Assembly (NCBI GenBank): GCA_902536555.1 | Contig: CACAXR010000001.1 | Coordinates: 1-64,000, forward strand | Direction: 5' to 3' | Length of the DNA: 64,000 bases | DNA from: an uncultured Prochlorococcus sp. | Lineage (GTDB): Bacteria > Cyanobacteriota > Cyanobacteriia > PCC-6307 > Cyanobiaceae | Part shown: positions 9,330 through 17,428 of the stretch, piece by piece | Position numbering within the stretch: the first letter of the stretch is position 1 | Layout: every line of letters starts with the position of its first letter | Position numbers and translations under genes: made by a program | Notes under the pieces: model-generated | The model's database searches: none | What the model saw: only the letters and a program-made list of their open reading frames with translations | What the model was told of the DNA's origin: nothing

Positions 9330-10316
9330 GTGAAAACTTTTTTAATAGCAGAGGCCTGCGATAATCATCTAGGTTCCTTAGAAAACGCGAAAAGATTAGC
9401 AGAAAAATCTAAAAATTCAGGGGCCACAGCTGTTAAATTTCAGCACCATCTACCCGATGAAGAGATGTTGAAAGAAGTACCAACCTCTTCGAATTTTAAT
9501 ATACCTCTTTATGACTTTCTCAAGAAATATTCATTAACTTTAGATGAACATTATGCTTTAAAAGAATTTTGTGACTTCATTGAGATTGAATATATGTGCA
9601 CTCCATTTAGCTTGAAAGCAGCAATTGAAATTAATCCCTTGGTAAGAAGATTTAAAATTGGATCAGGAGAATTTACAGATATACCAAGCTTAATTGAAAT
9701 TGCAAAATTTAAAAAACAAATGATTCTATCAACTGGTATGTCATCTTTAGAAGAGATAGAGATGGTTTACAGTAAACTTAAAAATCATACTGATCAATTG
9801 TGTTTTCTGAATTGCGTTAGTGAATACCCACCTGTATTTGAAGATATAAATTTAAAAGTAATTCCATTATTAATTAAAAAATATCCCGATGTCATAATTG
9901 GTCATTCAGACCATACACCAAGTATTGAAACATCTCTAGCTGCAATTACATTAGGTGCAAAAATAATAGAGAAACATGTAACACTTGATAAAAAAATTCC
10001 ATGCCCTGACCAATCTGTTTCAATAGATTTTGATGAATTTCAATTATTATCTAAATACATAAACAATATTGAAAAAGCTCTTGGTGGTAATAAAACTGTT
10101 CACGAAAAAGAAATCGCAATAAGATCTTGGGCAAGAAGGAGTCTCGTAACAATAAAAGATATAAAAAAAGGAGAAATTTTATCAAAAAAAAATATTTGGT
10201 CCAAGCGTCCTGGGACAGGTATACCTTCTTATCTTATGGATGAATATATAGGGAAACTAGCTATTGTTGATATCCCAAAAGATACAATCATTGAAACAAA
10301 TATGTTAATTAATTAA
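9330..10316 (+). CDS. neuB: N-acetylneuraminate (nonulosonate) synthase, NeuB family
   Basis: Condenses phosphoenolpyruvate with an N-acyl-mannosamine-type sugar to give a nine-carbon nonulosonic acid. Seen: FLIAEACDNHLGS at the start, AVKFQHH, the FKIGSGEF and ILSTGMSS strands, IGHSDHT and EKHVTLD typical of NeuB/SpsE, and a C-terminal SAF antifreeze-like domain (RRSLVTIKDIKKGE...KRPGTGI). The track starts at a TTG at 9309; the GTG at 9330 gives VKTFLIAEAC, which fits the family start better and is used here. Whether the product is Neu5Ac, legionaminate or another analogue cannot be settled. It abuts the neuC-like gene with no gap. Confidence 0.85.
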   Translation: MKTFLIAEACDNHLGSLENAKRLAEKSKNSGATAVKFQHHLPDEEMLKEVPTSSNFNIPLYDFLKKYSLTLDEHYALKEFCDFIEIEYMCTPFSLKAAIEINPLVRRFKIGSGEFTDIPSLIEIAKFKKQMILSTGMSSLEEIEMVYSKLKNHTDQLCFLNCVSEYPPVFEDINLKVIPLLIKKYPDVIIGHSDHTPSIETSLAAITLGAKIIEKHVTLDKKIPCPDQSVSIDFDEFQLLSKYINNIEKALGGNKTVHEKEIAIRSWARRSLVTIKDIKKGEILSKKNIWSKRPGTGIPSYLMDEYIGKLAIVDIPKDTIIETNMLIN

Positions 10317-11450
10317 ATGAAAATATTATTTGTATTAGGTTCAAGAGGAGAATGGGGATACATAAAACCTTTAATAAAAGAATTAATAAAAAATAATATT
10401 AATTATGGAATATGCGCAACTAATATGATTCTTCTTAAAGAGAATGGCTCTTTAATAAATGAAATAGAAAGTGAGGGTTTTAATGTTACAAGTAAAATTC
10501 TAATGTCTCTTGAAGGTTCTACAAATATGGCTATGGCAAAGTCTATAGGACTTTTTACTGCAGGTTTTGTAGATGTACTTCTTCAAGAGAAGCCAACATG
10601 GACAATATTAGCTGGAGACAGAGGTGAACAATTAGCTGCTGCTATTGCATGTTCTTATTCATATATACCCTGTGCACACATACAAGCAGGAGAAAGGTCT
10701 GGGAATATAGATGGTGTAGCGAGGCATGCAATTGGTAAATTAGTACATCTTCATTTCGCATCAAATAAAGAGGCTGCAGACCGATTACTTAGATTAGGTG
10801 AGCAAAGTTTTAGAATTCATAATGTAGGTGCGCCTCAATTGGATGAAATCCAGCAAGAATATATTCCAAGCCTTAAAGAAATAAATAAAAATCTCAATTC
10901 AACTATTAATGAAAATTTTCTTTTGGTAGTTCAACACCCAGTAACAGAAAAACTGATATTTGCTGGTGAAAATACAGAAATACTTTTTGATGCTTTAGAT
11001 AATTTTAATATGCAAAAGGTTATTATTTTGCCTAATAATGATGCAGGTGCTTCAATTGTTAGAGCTAAGATTAGAGAAAAAAGAAAAACTAATATGTTTA
11101 TATATTCAAATTTAAGAAGATCTATTTATTTAGGCCTTTTGAAAAATTGCAAATGCATAGTTGGTAATTCTTCTTCGGGCATAATAGAGGCTCCTAGTTT
11201 TAACACTCCATCTTTAAACTTAGGAACACGACAAAAAGATAGAGTTCAGGGTGATAATGTTATAAATCAAGACTATAATCTTGAATCAATAATATCATCT
11301 ATCAAAAAAGCAATTTCAAAGGAATTCAAAAATTCAATGAAAAGCTCCTCTAATCCTTATGGAGATGGAAAGTCATCAAAAAGAATATTAGACATAATGC
11401 TATCAACCAAAATAAATGATAGGCTTCTGATTAAAGGGATTACTTCATAA
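10317..11450 (+). CDS. neuC: Hydrolysing UDP-GlcNAc 2-epimerase, NeuC/LegG family
   Basis: Makes the N-acyl-mannosamine-type precursor by hydrolysing and epimerising a UDP-N-acetyl sugar. The GT-B-like epimerase fold is shown by FVLGSRGEWGYIKPL, ILAGDRGEQ, the HIQAGERSGNIDG region, and the C-terminal GNSSSGIIEAPSF and LGTRQKDR motifs that bind UDP. The 377-aa length matches NeuC and LegG. LegG acts on UDP-diNAcBac and NeuC on UDP-GlcNAc, and sequence alone does not separate them here. It starts directly after the neuB-like stop codon and overlaps the CBS gene by one base, so it is the centre of a three-gene transcription unit. Confidence 0.8.
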   Translation: MKILFVLGSRGEWGYIKPLIKELIKNNINYGICATNMILLKENGSLINEIESEGFNVTSKILMSLEGSTNMAMAKSIGLFTAGFVDVLLQEKPTWTILAGDRGEQLAAAIACSYSYIPCAHIQAGERSGNIDGVARHAIGKLVHLHFASNKEAADRLLRLGEQSFRIHNVGAPQLDEIQQEYIPSLKEINKNLNSTINENFLLVVQHPVTEKLIFAGENTEILFDALDNFNMQKVIILPNNDAGASIVRAKIREKRKTNMFIYSNLRRSIYLGLLKNCKCIVGNSSSGIIEAPSFNTPSLNLGTRQKDRVQGDNVINQDYNLESIISSIKKAISKEFKNSMKSSSNPYGDGKSSKRILDIMLSTKINDRLLIKGITS

Positions 11451-11806
11451 TGTCGAAAATTAGTAATTATCTGCTTCCACTAGACTCAACTATCTTAGAA
11501 GCAGCAAATATAATAAACTCATCAAAAAACAGAGCTTGCGTTGTTGTGCAAGATGATAATCATGTTATAGGAATTATTTCAGAGGGTGATATTTTAAGAG
11601 CTATTCTCAACGATGCTAATCTTAAATCTAGTATAAAACCATTTATTAATACAAATTTCTTCTTTTTATCTCATGGTGAAGAAAGTAGTGAACAAATAAA
11701 AGATTTTTTTCATATTAAACAAGTTACCCTAATACCAATAATCACCAAAGATATGAAACTTAAGGATATAATTACACTAAATGATTATTTAAAATCATTA
11801 AATTAA
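11450..11806 (+). CDS. Stand-alone CBS-domain pair protein
   Basis: 118 aa forming two CBS motifs: the first with ACVVVQDDNHVIGIISEGDILRA, the second more divergent (VTLIPIITKDMKLKDIITLNDYL). CBS pairs bind adenine nucleotides or SAM and regulate partner enzymes. In some nonulosonate clusters the CBS pair is fused to a nucleotidyltransferase (PtmE/LegF-type neighbours); here it is a separate polypeptide overlapping the neuC-like stop by 1 bp. A regulatory role on the pathway is inferred. No catalytic domain is present. Confidence 0.75.
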   Translation: MSKISNYLLPLDSTILEAANIINSSKNRACVVVQDDNHVIGIISEGDILRAILNDANLKSSIKPFINTNFFFLSHGEESSEQIKDFFHIKQVTLIPIITKDMKLKDIITLNDYLKSLN

Positions 11807-11819
11807 TAAATTAAATTTT

Positions 11820-12512
11820 TTACTGCATCTTTAATTTTGAATCAAAAAGAAAGTTTGCATAAATCAAATCATCATATGTATTTATATCAATAGCTTCCTT
11901 TTGGTCAATAATATAAGCTAACCATTTATCACATACAAGTGAATTAGTTTTCAGCAAAAAATCAATCTTAACGACATAAACTGTGCTACTTTCTACAAAC
12001 AAAGATTCCCTTTCTTGTCTGCGTCGTGGTTGATTCTTTATAAGTGGTTTGTAATTAAAAAAACTATCAATTAGACCAATACATGCTTTAGTTTCATAAA
12101 CAGTTAGAAGAGATTTCCTATCTTCATCAATTATTTTTTTTATACAATCATCTATTGTCTTAGTCTTACGAAAAGGTGAGGTAGGTTCTAGAACTACTAA
12201 ATAATCATAAGTTAATCCTATCTTTAAAAGTTCCTTAATTGCATGAATCAAACATTCTTCAGTTTTAGAACTATCTAATGAAATTTCAAAAGGTCTTTTA
12301 ATTGTTTTAGAACCATTCAATTCAGCAATATTAATTATTTCTTCATCATCAGTTGAAACGAAAAAATCAGTGATTAATTCTGATTCTTTAGCCTGCTTAA
12401 TAGTATGGAAGATTAAAGGTTCCCCTCCTAATGCTTTGATATTTTTTTTTGGTATTCCTTTTGATCCTCCTCTTGCTGGGATAATAGCTAAGATTTTCTC
12501 TTTTTTATACAT
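11820..12512 (-). CDS. neuA: CMP-nonulosonate (acylneuraminate) cytidylyltransferase, NeuA family
   Basis: Activates the nonulosonic acid with CTP to a CMP-sugar. Seen: the nucleotide-binding P-loop-like AIIPARGGSKGIPKKNIK at the N-terminus, FVSTDDEEI, VVLEPTSPFR and the QPRRRQE loop, all typical of NeuA/LegF/PseF. 230 aa is the normal length for the single-domain form. It is convergent with the neuB-neuC-CBS unit, 13 bp apart, so the pathway is split across strands. It lies 8 bp downstream of the 4-epimerase gene on the minus strand and is probably co-transcribed with it. Confidence 0.85.
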   Translation of the reverse strand: MYKKEKILAIIPARGGSKGIPKKNIKALGGEPLIFHTIKQAKESELITDFFVSTDDEEIINIAELNGSKTIKRPFEISLDSSKTEECLIHAIKELLKIGLTYDYLVVLEPTSPFRKTKTIDDCIKKIIDEDRKSLLTVYETKACIGLIDSFFNYKPLIKNQPRRRQERESLFVESSTVYVVKIDFLLKTNSLVCDKWLAYIIDQKEAIDINTYDDLIYANFLFDSKLKMQ

Positions 12513-12520
12513 AAATTTTA

Positions 12521-13489
12521 TTAATTTAATTTATACTGATTTTCAAGAATTTCTTTGATTCCATTTTTTAACGAAAAGCATGGTTTAAATCCTAAATTAC
12601 TTTTTGCTAAAGAAATATCTGATTTTGAATATTTTATCTCACCTGCTCGAGCATTTTTGAAGATAGGAGTTATTTTTCTTTTTGTAATTTTAAAATCATC
12701 GATTAAAACTGATTTCATAATTTCTAACAACTCTAATAAATTAACAGAATTACCATATCCGATATTGTAAATATTATCGGATAGATGATCATTAATTAAA
12801 GCCAAATAAAATGCATTACAAACATCATTTATGTGAATAAAGTCTCTAGTAGATTTTCCATCTCCATAAATTATTGGATCTAAATCATTGATAATTCTAG
12901 AAATCCAAGTAGGTATTACAGATGCATATCCTGTATTATTATTTTGAAAACTACCAAATACATTAAATAATCTTAAACCAGTTATTTTTGGATATCCATC
13001 TAAAGAGTTAAAATTTGAGGCATAAAGATCATTAAGGTATTTCGTACTAGCATAAATACTTAAAGGATTTATCAGTGAGTTCTCATCAAGTTTCTGATTA
13101 TTTGAATCTCCATAAACTGCGCAACTTGATGAATAAACAATTTTTTTAACTTTCATAATTTTAGCTAACTCTATTAATTCTAAAAAAGCTGTAGCATTCA
13201 AAGTATGCGTTTCTTTGGGATTCTTTATTGATTTTATTACTGATACTTGTGCTGCAAGATGAATTAAAATATCAACATCCTTTAAGACATTTTTTATTAA
13301 ATTTTGATCTAAAATACTACCCTCTAAAAATATATATTTTTGACCATAAATTTCTAAATTTCTATGAACATTTCCCCGAAAACCAGTTGCGAAGTTATCA
13401 ATGCCAATAATGTCTATATTTTTTCCTAATAAAAAAGAAACTAAATGTGATCCTATAAATCCAGCTGAACCAGTAATAAGAACTCTCAT
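12521..13489 (-). CDS. UDP-sugar 4-epimerase-like protein (extended SDR)
   Basis: An extended short-chain dehydrogenase with LITGSAGFIGSHL, the VYSSSCAVYG serine region, the intact YASTK active site (YxxxK), RLFNVFGSFQ and a DFIHINDV motif. By eye it is close to WbpP/GalE-type UDP-N-acetylglucosamine 4-epimerases; 322 aa is usual for these. It could supply UDP-GalNAc or a related precursor for the glycan carrying the nonulosonate. A true galE or a UDP-glucuronate epimerase are alternatives. Its position just upstream of the neuA-like gene suggests one transcript. Confidence 0.75.
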   Translation of the reverse strand: MRVLITGSAGFIGSHLVSFLLGKNIDIIGIDNFATGFRGNVHRNLEIYGQKYIFLEGSILDQNLIKNVLKDVDILIHLAAQVSVIKSIKNPKETHTLNATAFLELIELAKIMKVKKIVYSSSCAVYGDSNNQKLDENSLINPLSIYASTKYLNDLYASNFNSLDGYPKITGLRLFNVFGSFQNNNTGYASVIPTWISRIINDLDPIIYGDGKSTRDFIHINDVCNAFYLALINDHLSDNIYNIGYGNSVNLLELLEIMKSVLIDDFKITKRKITPIFKNARAGEIKYSKSDISLAKSNLGFKPCFSLKNGIKEILENQYKLN

Positions 13490-13594
13490 TAATTCTTTCT
13501 ATATTTTGTAAAAGAAATTCCTAATTGATTCATCTAAGAAACAAAGGATTTGTTTATTTAATTATAGATATAAAGACTAACAAATTATAAAAAT

Positions 13595-15187
13595 TTATTT
13601 CTTGTTTTTTAAATAAGTTGCATTTGGTTTTTTGATCCATTTTGAAAGTTGATCAATTTCTTTAAAAATAGATTTAATATTTATAGAAGTAATTTTTCTT
13701 AAAAAATCATTTCTTTTGTTTGTTTTAAAGCTTCTCACTGTGCTTTGGGAAAATGTCATCTGATTCCATAAGATATCAAGATATAATGCAGCATTAAAGA
13801 TACTTTCCTCCTTAATTAAAAAATTAGAAGTGCTAGCTTTTTTAATTAAACAAAAGTAATCATCAAGATTATTTGGAAAAATTCCAAACCCATAACCATT
13901 AAATCTACCATTACCTGCAAAAATTACATTTTTACCAAAAAGGGAAGCTTCAATACCAACAGTTCCTCTTACTGTTAAAATATAATCTGATTTTTCGATT
14001 ACTGATATTGTAGAAATTTTAGTATCAGGTTTAAGATATATCACTCTTTTTTTAAATTCTTCCTTTTGAGCGAGTAAAAAACTTTTTATTGGAGATTTAT
14101 ATTTAATACCTAAACTTTGCAGTTTAAATATATTGCTGGGATGATCTTTAACGATAAGTATTGATTCAGTATTTTCCAAAATATAAAGAACAGTTTTCTC
14201 AAACCATTCCTTATAATCATTAAATAAATCATCACCAGCTGCACTAGATGCATCCCAATATATATGAGGGAAAATAGCGAAAATATTTAAATTTGTATTC
14301 TTATTCTTTCTGTTTACCTGAAATGCATCTTTAAAATTAACAAATTGTTGATATTGTGAAGTTCCAACATAGTTAAACCATTCCTGATTTTTATATAGAT
14401 TCTTTAATTGAACTCTTATGTTAGATACTAATTTTAAACTTTCCTTCTTTTTAATTGCTTTTTTACTTTCAATAAAAATATCAAGAGGAGGAGAGTAAGG
14501 ATGTCTATTTTGTGAATTAGTTTCTAATTTATTGACTATTAATGTATCAGCAATGTGTCCTCCGTTAAAACTTAAAATATCTATTTTCTTATGATAATTA
14601 TAAATAAAATCTAATAAAGGTCCTTGAGGTACATATACATAATCAGAAAAAAATATGGCTTTCACGTTTTTAAGATTTACTTTTGCAAAATTATTTAATA
14701 AGTTCTCTATTTTTAAATCTAATATTTTCTTTTTACTATCAAAATCATTTAAATCATTTATTGAACCAGTTCTATATTTCCTCATTAGTGAGGGAATTGT
14801 ATATTTCCGAAAATCAAATTCTAATTTATAGTTTTTCATCCTTAATCTATTTGGTAAAAAGGTACTTAGAAAATGAAACTTTGAAACACCCAAAAGTAAA
14901 TAAAAGGGGATCATGGTAATTGAACTTATGGGTAGATAAATTTCAATATTGTATTCAGCTTTATATACTGCAAGATATAGAGGAAGGTTTATAAGACTTA
15001 AGTCAATTGAAGCCTCACAAGGGAACAAAACTGCTTTTTTATTTTTCCAAAATTTATTTTTTAACTTTATTCTATAAACTATCAAAAAAACTTTGATGAT
15101 ATTAAAAAAATTCGTTTTTAACCTAATTACAAAAAATAAAACTTTCTTATAATTTTTAGTATAAATGAATTCAAAAATACCGTACAT
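13595..15187 (-). CDS. Putative capsule/surface polysaccharide transferase (Kps-like)
   Basis: A 530-aa protein with a C-terminal half resembling capsule-synthesis transferases: LIVKDHPSN, then a sugar-donor region TVRGTVGIEASLFGKNVIFAG followed by a glycine/phenylalanine-rich loop. Proteins of the Capsule_synth group often act as Kdo- or nonulosonate-related transferases, which would fit the adjacent neu genes, but this link is inference. The N-terminal half is hydrophobic in short stretches without a convincing membrane helix. It leads the minus-strand group that continues with the epimerase and neuA-like genes. A general GT-B surface carbohydrate protein is the alternative. Confidence 0.45.
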   Translation of the reverse strand: MYGIFEFIYTKNYKKVLFFVIRLKTNFFNIIKVFLIVYRIKLKNKFWKNKKAVLFPCEASIDLSLINLPLYLAVYKAEYNIEIYLPISSITMIPFYLLLGVSKFHFLSTFLPNRLRMKNYKLEFDFRKYTIPSLMRKYRTGSINDLNDFDSKKKILDLKIENLLNNFAKVNLKNVKAIFFSDYVYVPQGPLLDFIYNYHKKIDILSFNGGHIADTLIVNKLETNSQNRHPYSPPLDIFIESKKAIKKKESLKLVSNIRVQLKNLYKNQEWFNYVGTSQYQQFVNFKDAFQVNRKNKNTNLNIFAIFPHIYWDASSAAGDDLFNDYKEWFEKTVLYILENTESILIVKDHPSNIFKLQSLGIKYKSPIKSFLLAQKEEFKKRVIYLKPDTKISTISVIEKSDYILTVRGTVGIEASLFGKNVIFAGNGRFNGYGFGIFPNNLDDYFCLIKKASTSNFLIKEESIFNAALYLDILWNQMTFSQSTVRSFKTNKRNDFLRKITSINIKSIFKEIDQLSKWIKKPNATYLKNKK

Positions 15188-15442
15188 AAAGTATTGTTAT
15201 TTTTATCATTAACAGTATATAAACTATCATCTTTTTTCTTCCTTCAACAACCCATAAATGCCTAAATTTTTTTAAAATTAGAAGTTATTAAATTTATAAC
15301 AATCTTAAAAAAAAGCTAAAACTTGTGAAAATCACCTATTAAAATTTATCAAAATTAAATAATAAAAATTAAAAAAATACTATTATAATTTGAGCGATTT
15401 AAAAATGATATTTAAATTTATTGATATCAAGAACTTTTCTTT

Positions 15443-15490
15443 GGTGTAATAGATCAGTTGTTAGAGCACCTGTATGGCATTCAACTCTCA
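15443..15490 (+). pseudogene. Degenerate tRNA-Ala 5'-half relic
   Basis: Aligned without gaps to the intact tRNA-Ala, the first 28 bases match at 22 positions and the D-arm end 'TAGAGCACC' is identical; the anticodon arm is still readable (TATGGCAT). After that the similarity stops and no T-arm or acceptor 3' strand follows. The upstream flank is also duplicated: 'ATTTATTGATAT' occurs about 28 bp before both this relic and the intact gene. It therefore looks like a decayed duplication of the promoter side of the tRNA locus. It cannot fold into a functional tRNA. Confidence 0.6.
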
Positions 15491-15657
15491 AAAGCCTTTA
15501 ATCTTAATCTATATTAGGGTTTGTATCAGTAATATTAAAGTTCAGGAGCAGAGCTAGATTCAGATCTTAACAATCAAACCTTATAAAGTACTATAGGTAT
15601 TAGATACGTCTGAAAGAAATCTTTGGATTTATTGATATAGGTGACGTTTCGAGATTT

Positions 15658-15730
15658 GGGGCCATAGCTCAGCTGGTAGAGCACCTGCATGGCATGCAGG
15701 GGGTCAGGAGTTCGAATCTCCTTGGCTCCA
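15658..15730 (+). tRNA. tRNA-Ala (anticodon GGC)
   Basis: 73 nt with a complete cloverleaf. The acceptor stem GGGGCCA pairs with TGGCTCC and includes the G3-U70 wobble that identifies alanine tRNAs. The D-arm is GCTC..GAGC. The anticodon arm is CCTGC-ATGGCAT-GCAGG with anticodon GGC. The T-arm is AGGAG-TTCGAAT-CTCCT. The discriminator is A and CCA is not encoded. It is the only intact RNA gene I found in the window. It is surrounded by partial copies of itself, so it is the likely attachment site for past integrations in this island. Confidence 0.95.
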
Positions 15731-15899
15731 TTGAATTTTATTAGTGATAGCAATAGATTCAGGCGATTCTCACAAATCTAATGATTAGGCTGATATAGGT
15801 TGATAGTTGACGATATAGCTAAATTCCGCAATAATTTTCGCAATGTGATTATTAATGAAAGTTTAGTTATAGCAAAAATCTCAATTGGATCAAAAAATA

Positions 15900-16019
15900 T
15901 AGGGCCGATATTAGCGTCGATTTTGGAATAGGGAGGCTTTTAAGGGGTTTAGTAGAGGTCAAAAGTAATATGGTTATGCAAATAGAAAAAAATGATTTAA
16001 TAAAAAATTTGTTTTTTTT
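15900..16019 (+). repeat. Dispersed direct repeat, copy R1
   Basis: About 100-120 bp with core 'CGATTTTGGAATAGGGAG', then TTTTAA.GGGTTTAG, AGAGGTC and TTATGCAAATAGAAAAA, ending in TTTGTTTTTTTA. The same order of blocks occurs at 23,179-23,280 in the same orientation. It lies between the tRNA-Ala and the dioxygenase gene. Neither strand gives a convincing ORF through it. It differs from the other copy by small indels and substitutions, so the duplication is not recent. Confidence 0.75.
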
Positions 16020-16186
16020 AATTCTAGATTAATTTTTATTTAAAAATATTTTTAAATTAATGATATTTAAAGTAAGCTTTCAATAAATTACTAAATTATG
16101 ATTTAATCTTAAATAAAAAGATTTCAAAAATTCCTTTCTTTTGAACAAAATTATAAAAAATATAACTACTTTTAAAAACTAATTTT

Positions 16187-16993
16187 ATGATAAAAGATTT
16201 AGAAGATAAAAATTTCGATATTGAAAAATGCGTTAATTCTTTAAATGATAATGGATATTTAATTTTGAAAAATCTTATTTCTTTAGAAGAAGTAAAAAAT
16301 GTTCAAAAATACATTGATAGTTTAAGTATAGGTCCAAAAGAAAGAATAACTTCCGATAATCATCCCTTTTTATTAGAAATTTCAAATAATAAAAAGGTTT
16401 TAAAAATAGCAAGTGCTTTTTTTAAAGAGAATGCAGCTCCCGTTCAAGGACTCTTATTTAAATATCCTACTCAACAAGAAATTCATCAAGATACAGTTCA
16501 TTTTTCAACCTTTCCAAGAGATCTTATGTTAGCAGCCTGGGTAGCATTAGAAGATATTACGATCGATAATGGGCCACTTGAATATATCCAAAATTCGCAT
16601 TTAATACCTTCTTTTTCTCATTATGAATTTCCATCAAGACATACCAATAGAAATAAAAATAATAAAAATTATAATAAGCAATACGTGAAAGAAATATCTC
16701 AATTAATTGAAAAATTAAGGCTGAAAAAATCATTTTTTCTTGCAAAAGCAGGAGATTGCTTTATGTGGCATCCAAGATTAATGCATGGAGGAAATCAAAC
16801 CCCCAAAGAAGAACTCACTAGATACTCATATGTAACTCACTATATGGCTACCAAAACCCCTATTTACTTTAAACATTTTGGAGGTTTCAACTTTATACCA
16901 AGACTGCAATCACCAAAAAATATTAATAATCGAAAAAAACTTTATAAATTTGGCGCTATATCAATGATAAAAAGATTAATAAAATTACTTTAA
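16187..16993 (+). CDS. Phytanoyl-CoA dioxygenase (PhyH) family protein
   Basis: 268 aa with the PhyH fold of Fe(II)/2-oxoglutarate oxygenases: the iron motif HQD in EIHQDTVHF (about residue 104), LAAWVALEDITIDNGPL typical of the family core, a distal histidine in WHPRLMHGG, and a 2OG-binding arginine in TRYSYVTHY. Family members hydroxylate diverse small molecules or sugars and the substrate here is unknown. It is the only gene between the intact tRNA-Ala and the next tRNA 3' fragment (17,220), so it behaves like a single-gene cassette. It has no tight operon partner; flanks are long AT-rich spacers. Confidence 0.75.
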   Translation: MIKDLEDKNFDIEKCVNSLNDNGYLILKNLISLEEVKNVQKYIDSLSIGPKERITSDNHPFLLEISNNKKVLKIASAFFKENAAPVQGLLFKYPTQQEIHQDTVHFSTFPRDLMLAAWVALEDITIDNGPLEYIQNSHLIPSFSHYEFPSRHTNRNKNNKNYNKQYVKEISQLIEKLRLKKSFFLAKAGDCFMWHPRLMHGGNQTPKEELTRYSYVTHYMATKTPIYFKHFGGFNFIPRLQSPKNINNRKKLYKFGAISMIKRLIKLL

Positions 16994-17428
16994 GTATTTT
17001 TATTTAAAAAAACTTAAAAGATGAAAACAAATTTTTTGGGAACCTTTCATAGAGAATCTTTTTATTATGTCCCTATTAATTTTTTCTAGCCTTAAGTTTT
17101 GTCTTTAATAAGGTGTTATCATATACTCTGTCAAGTTCTCGCACTAATTTTTGCAATTTACATTTAGTTATAAGCTCTAACGCGTTTTATAGTAATGGAA
17201 CTGACCTGTTTTAGCCCTTCATGGCATGCAGGGGGTCAGCGGTTCAAATCCGCTTGGCTCCACTTAATTTTTTTCATTAATACCAATAGTTTTCAGACAT
17301 AGTTTAGTAATAACATAACTTTTGTAACTAATTGTCCAAGCTTGTTTGTACGTTTCTGCTCTCTAAAATGCACTTATATTAAAAAATTTTATTAAATATG
17401 TTATTTTAAAATATTATGTTTTTTTGAA
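16994..17428. other. Gene-free spacer carrying a tRNA-Ala 3' fragment
   Basis: 435 bp without a supported ORF. It contains the tRNA-Ala 3' fragment at 17,220-17,262. The 35 bp right after that fragment weakly resembles the sequence after the intact tRNA (AATTTT...CAATAG..TTCAG), suggesting the copied tract ran past the tRNA end. A stretch near 17,142 (CGCACTAATTTTTGCAAT) also resembles one near 15,826. Confidence 0.5.
17220..17262 (+). repeat. tRNA-Ala 3' fragment with a variant T-arm (candidate att site)
   Basis: Forty-three bases match the intact tRNA from the anticodon loop to the discriminator A (CATGGCATGCAGGGGGTCAG ... TTGGCTCCA). The T-stem differs: AGCGG-TTCAAAT-CCGCT instead of AGGAG-TTCGAAT-CTCCT. 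Both sides changed together so the stem still pairs, which marks a different functional tRNA allele rather than decay of the local one. The 5' half is absent. This is what an element integrated at the tRNA 3' end would leave behind. Confidence 0.8.

Larger units (their letters stand above)
15188..16186. other. 1-kb gene-free tract with tRNA-Ala, tRNA relic and repeat copy
   Basis: No protein gene is supported here. From left to right it holds AT-rich spacer, a degenerate copy of the tRNA-Ala 5' half with its upstream flank (about 15,415-15,490), the intact tRNA-Ala (15,658-15,730), about 170 bp without a recognised feature, repeat R1 (15,900-16,019), then AT-rich leader before the dioxygenase gene. 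Confidence 0.7.

Noticed and set aside
6857-15187. Possible horizontal origin judged from lower GC in the island
   Set aside because: The whole window is AT-rich and I cannot compute GC by window reliably by eye, so composition is not used as evidence.
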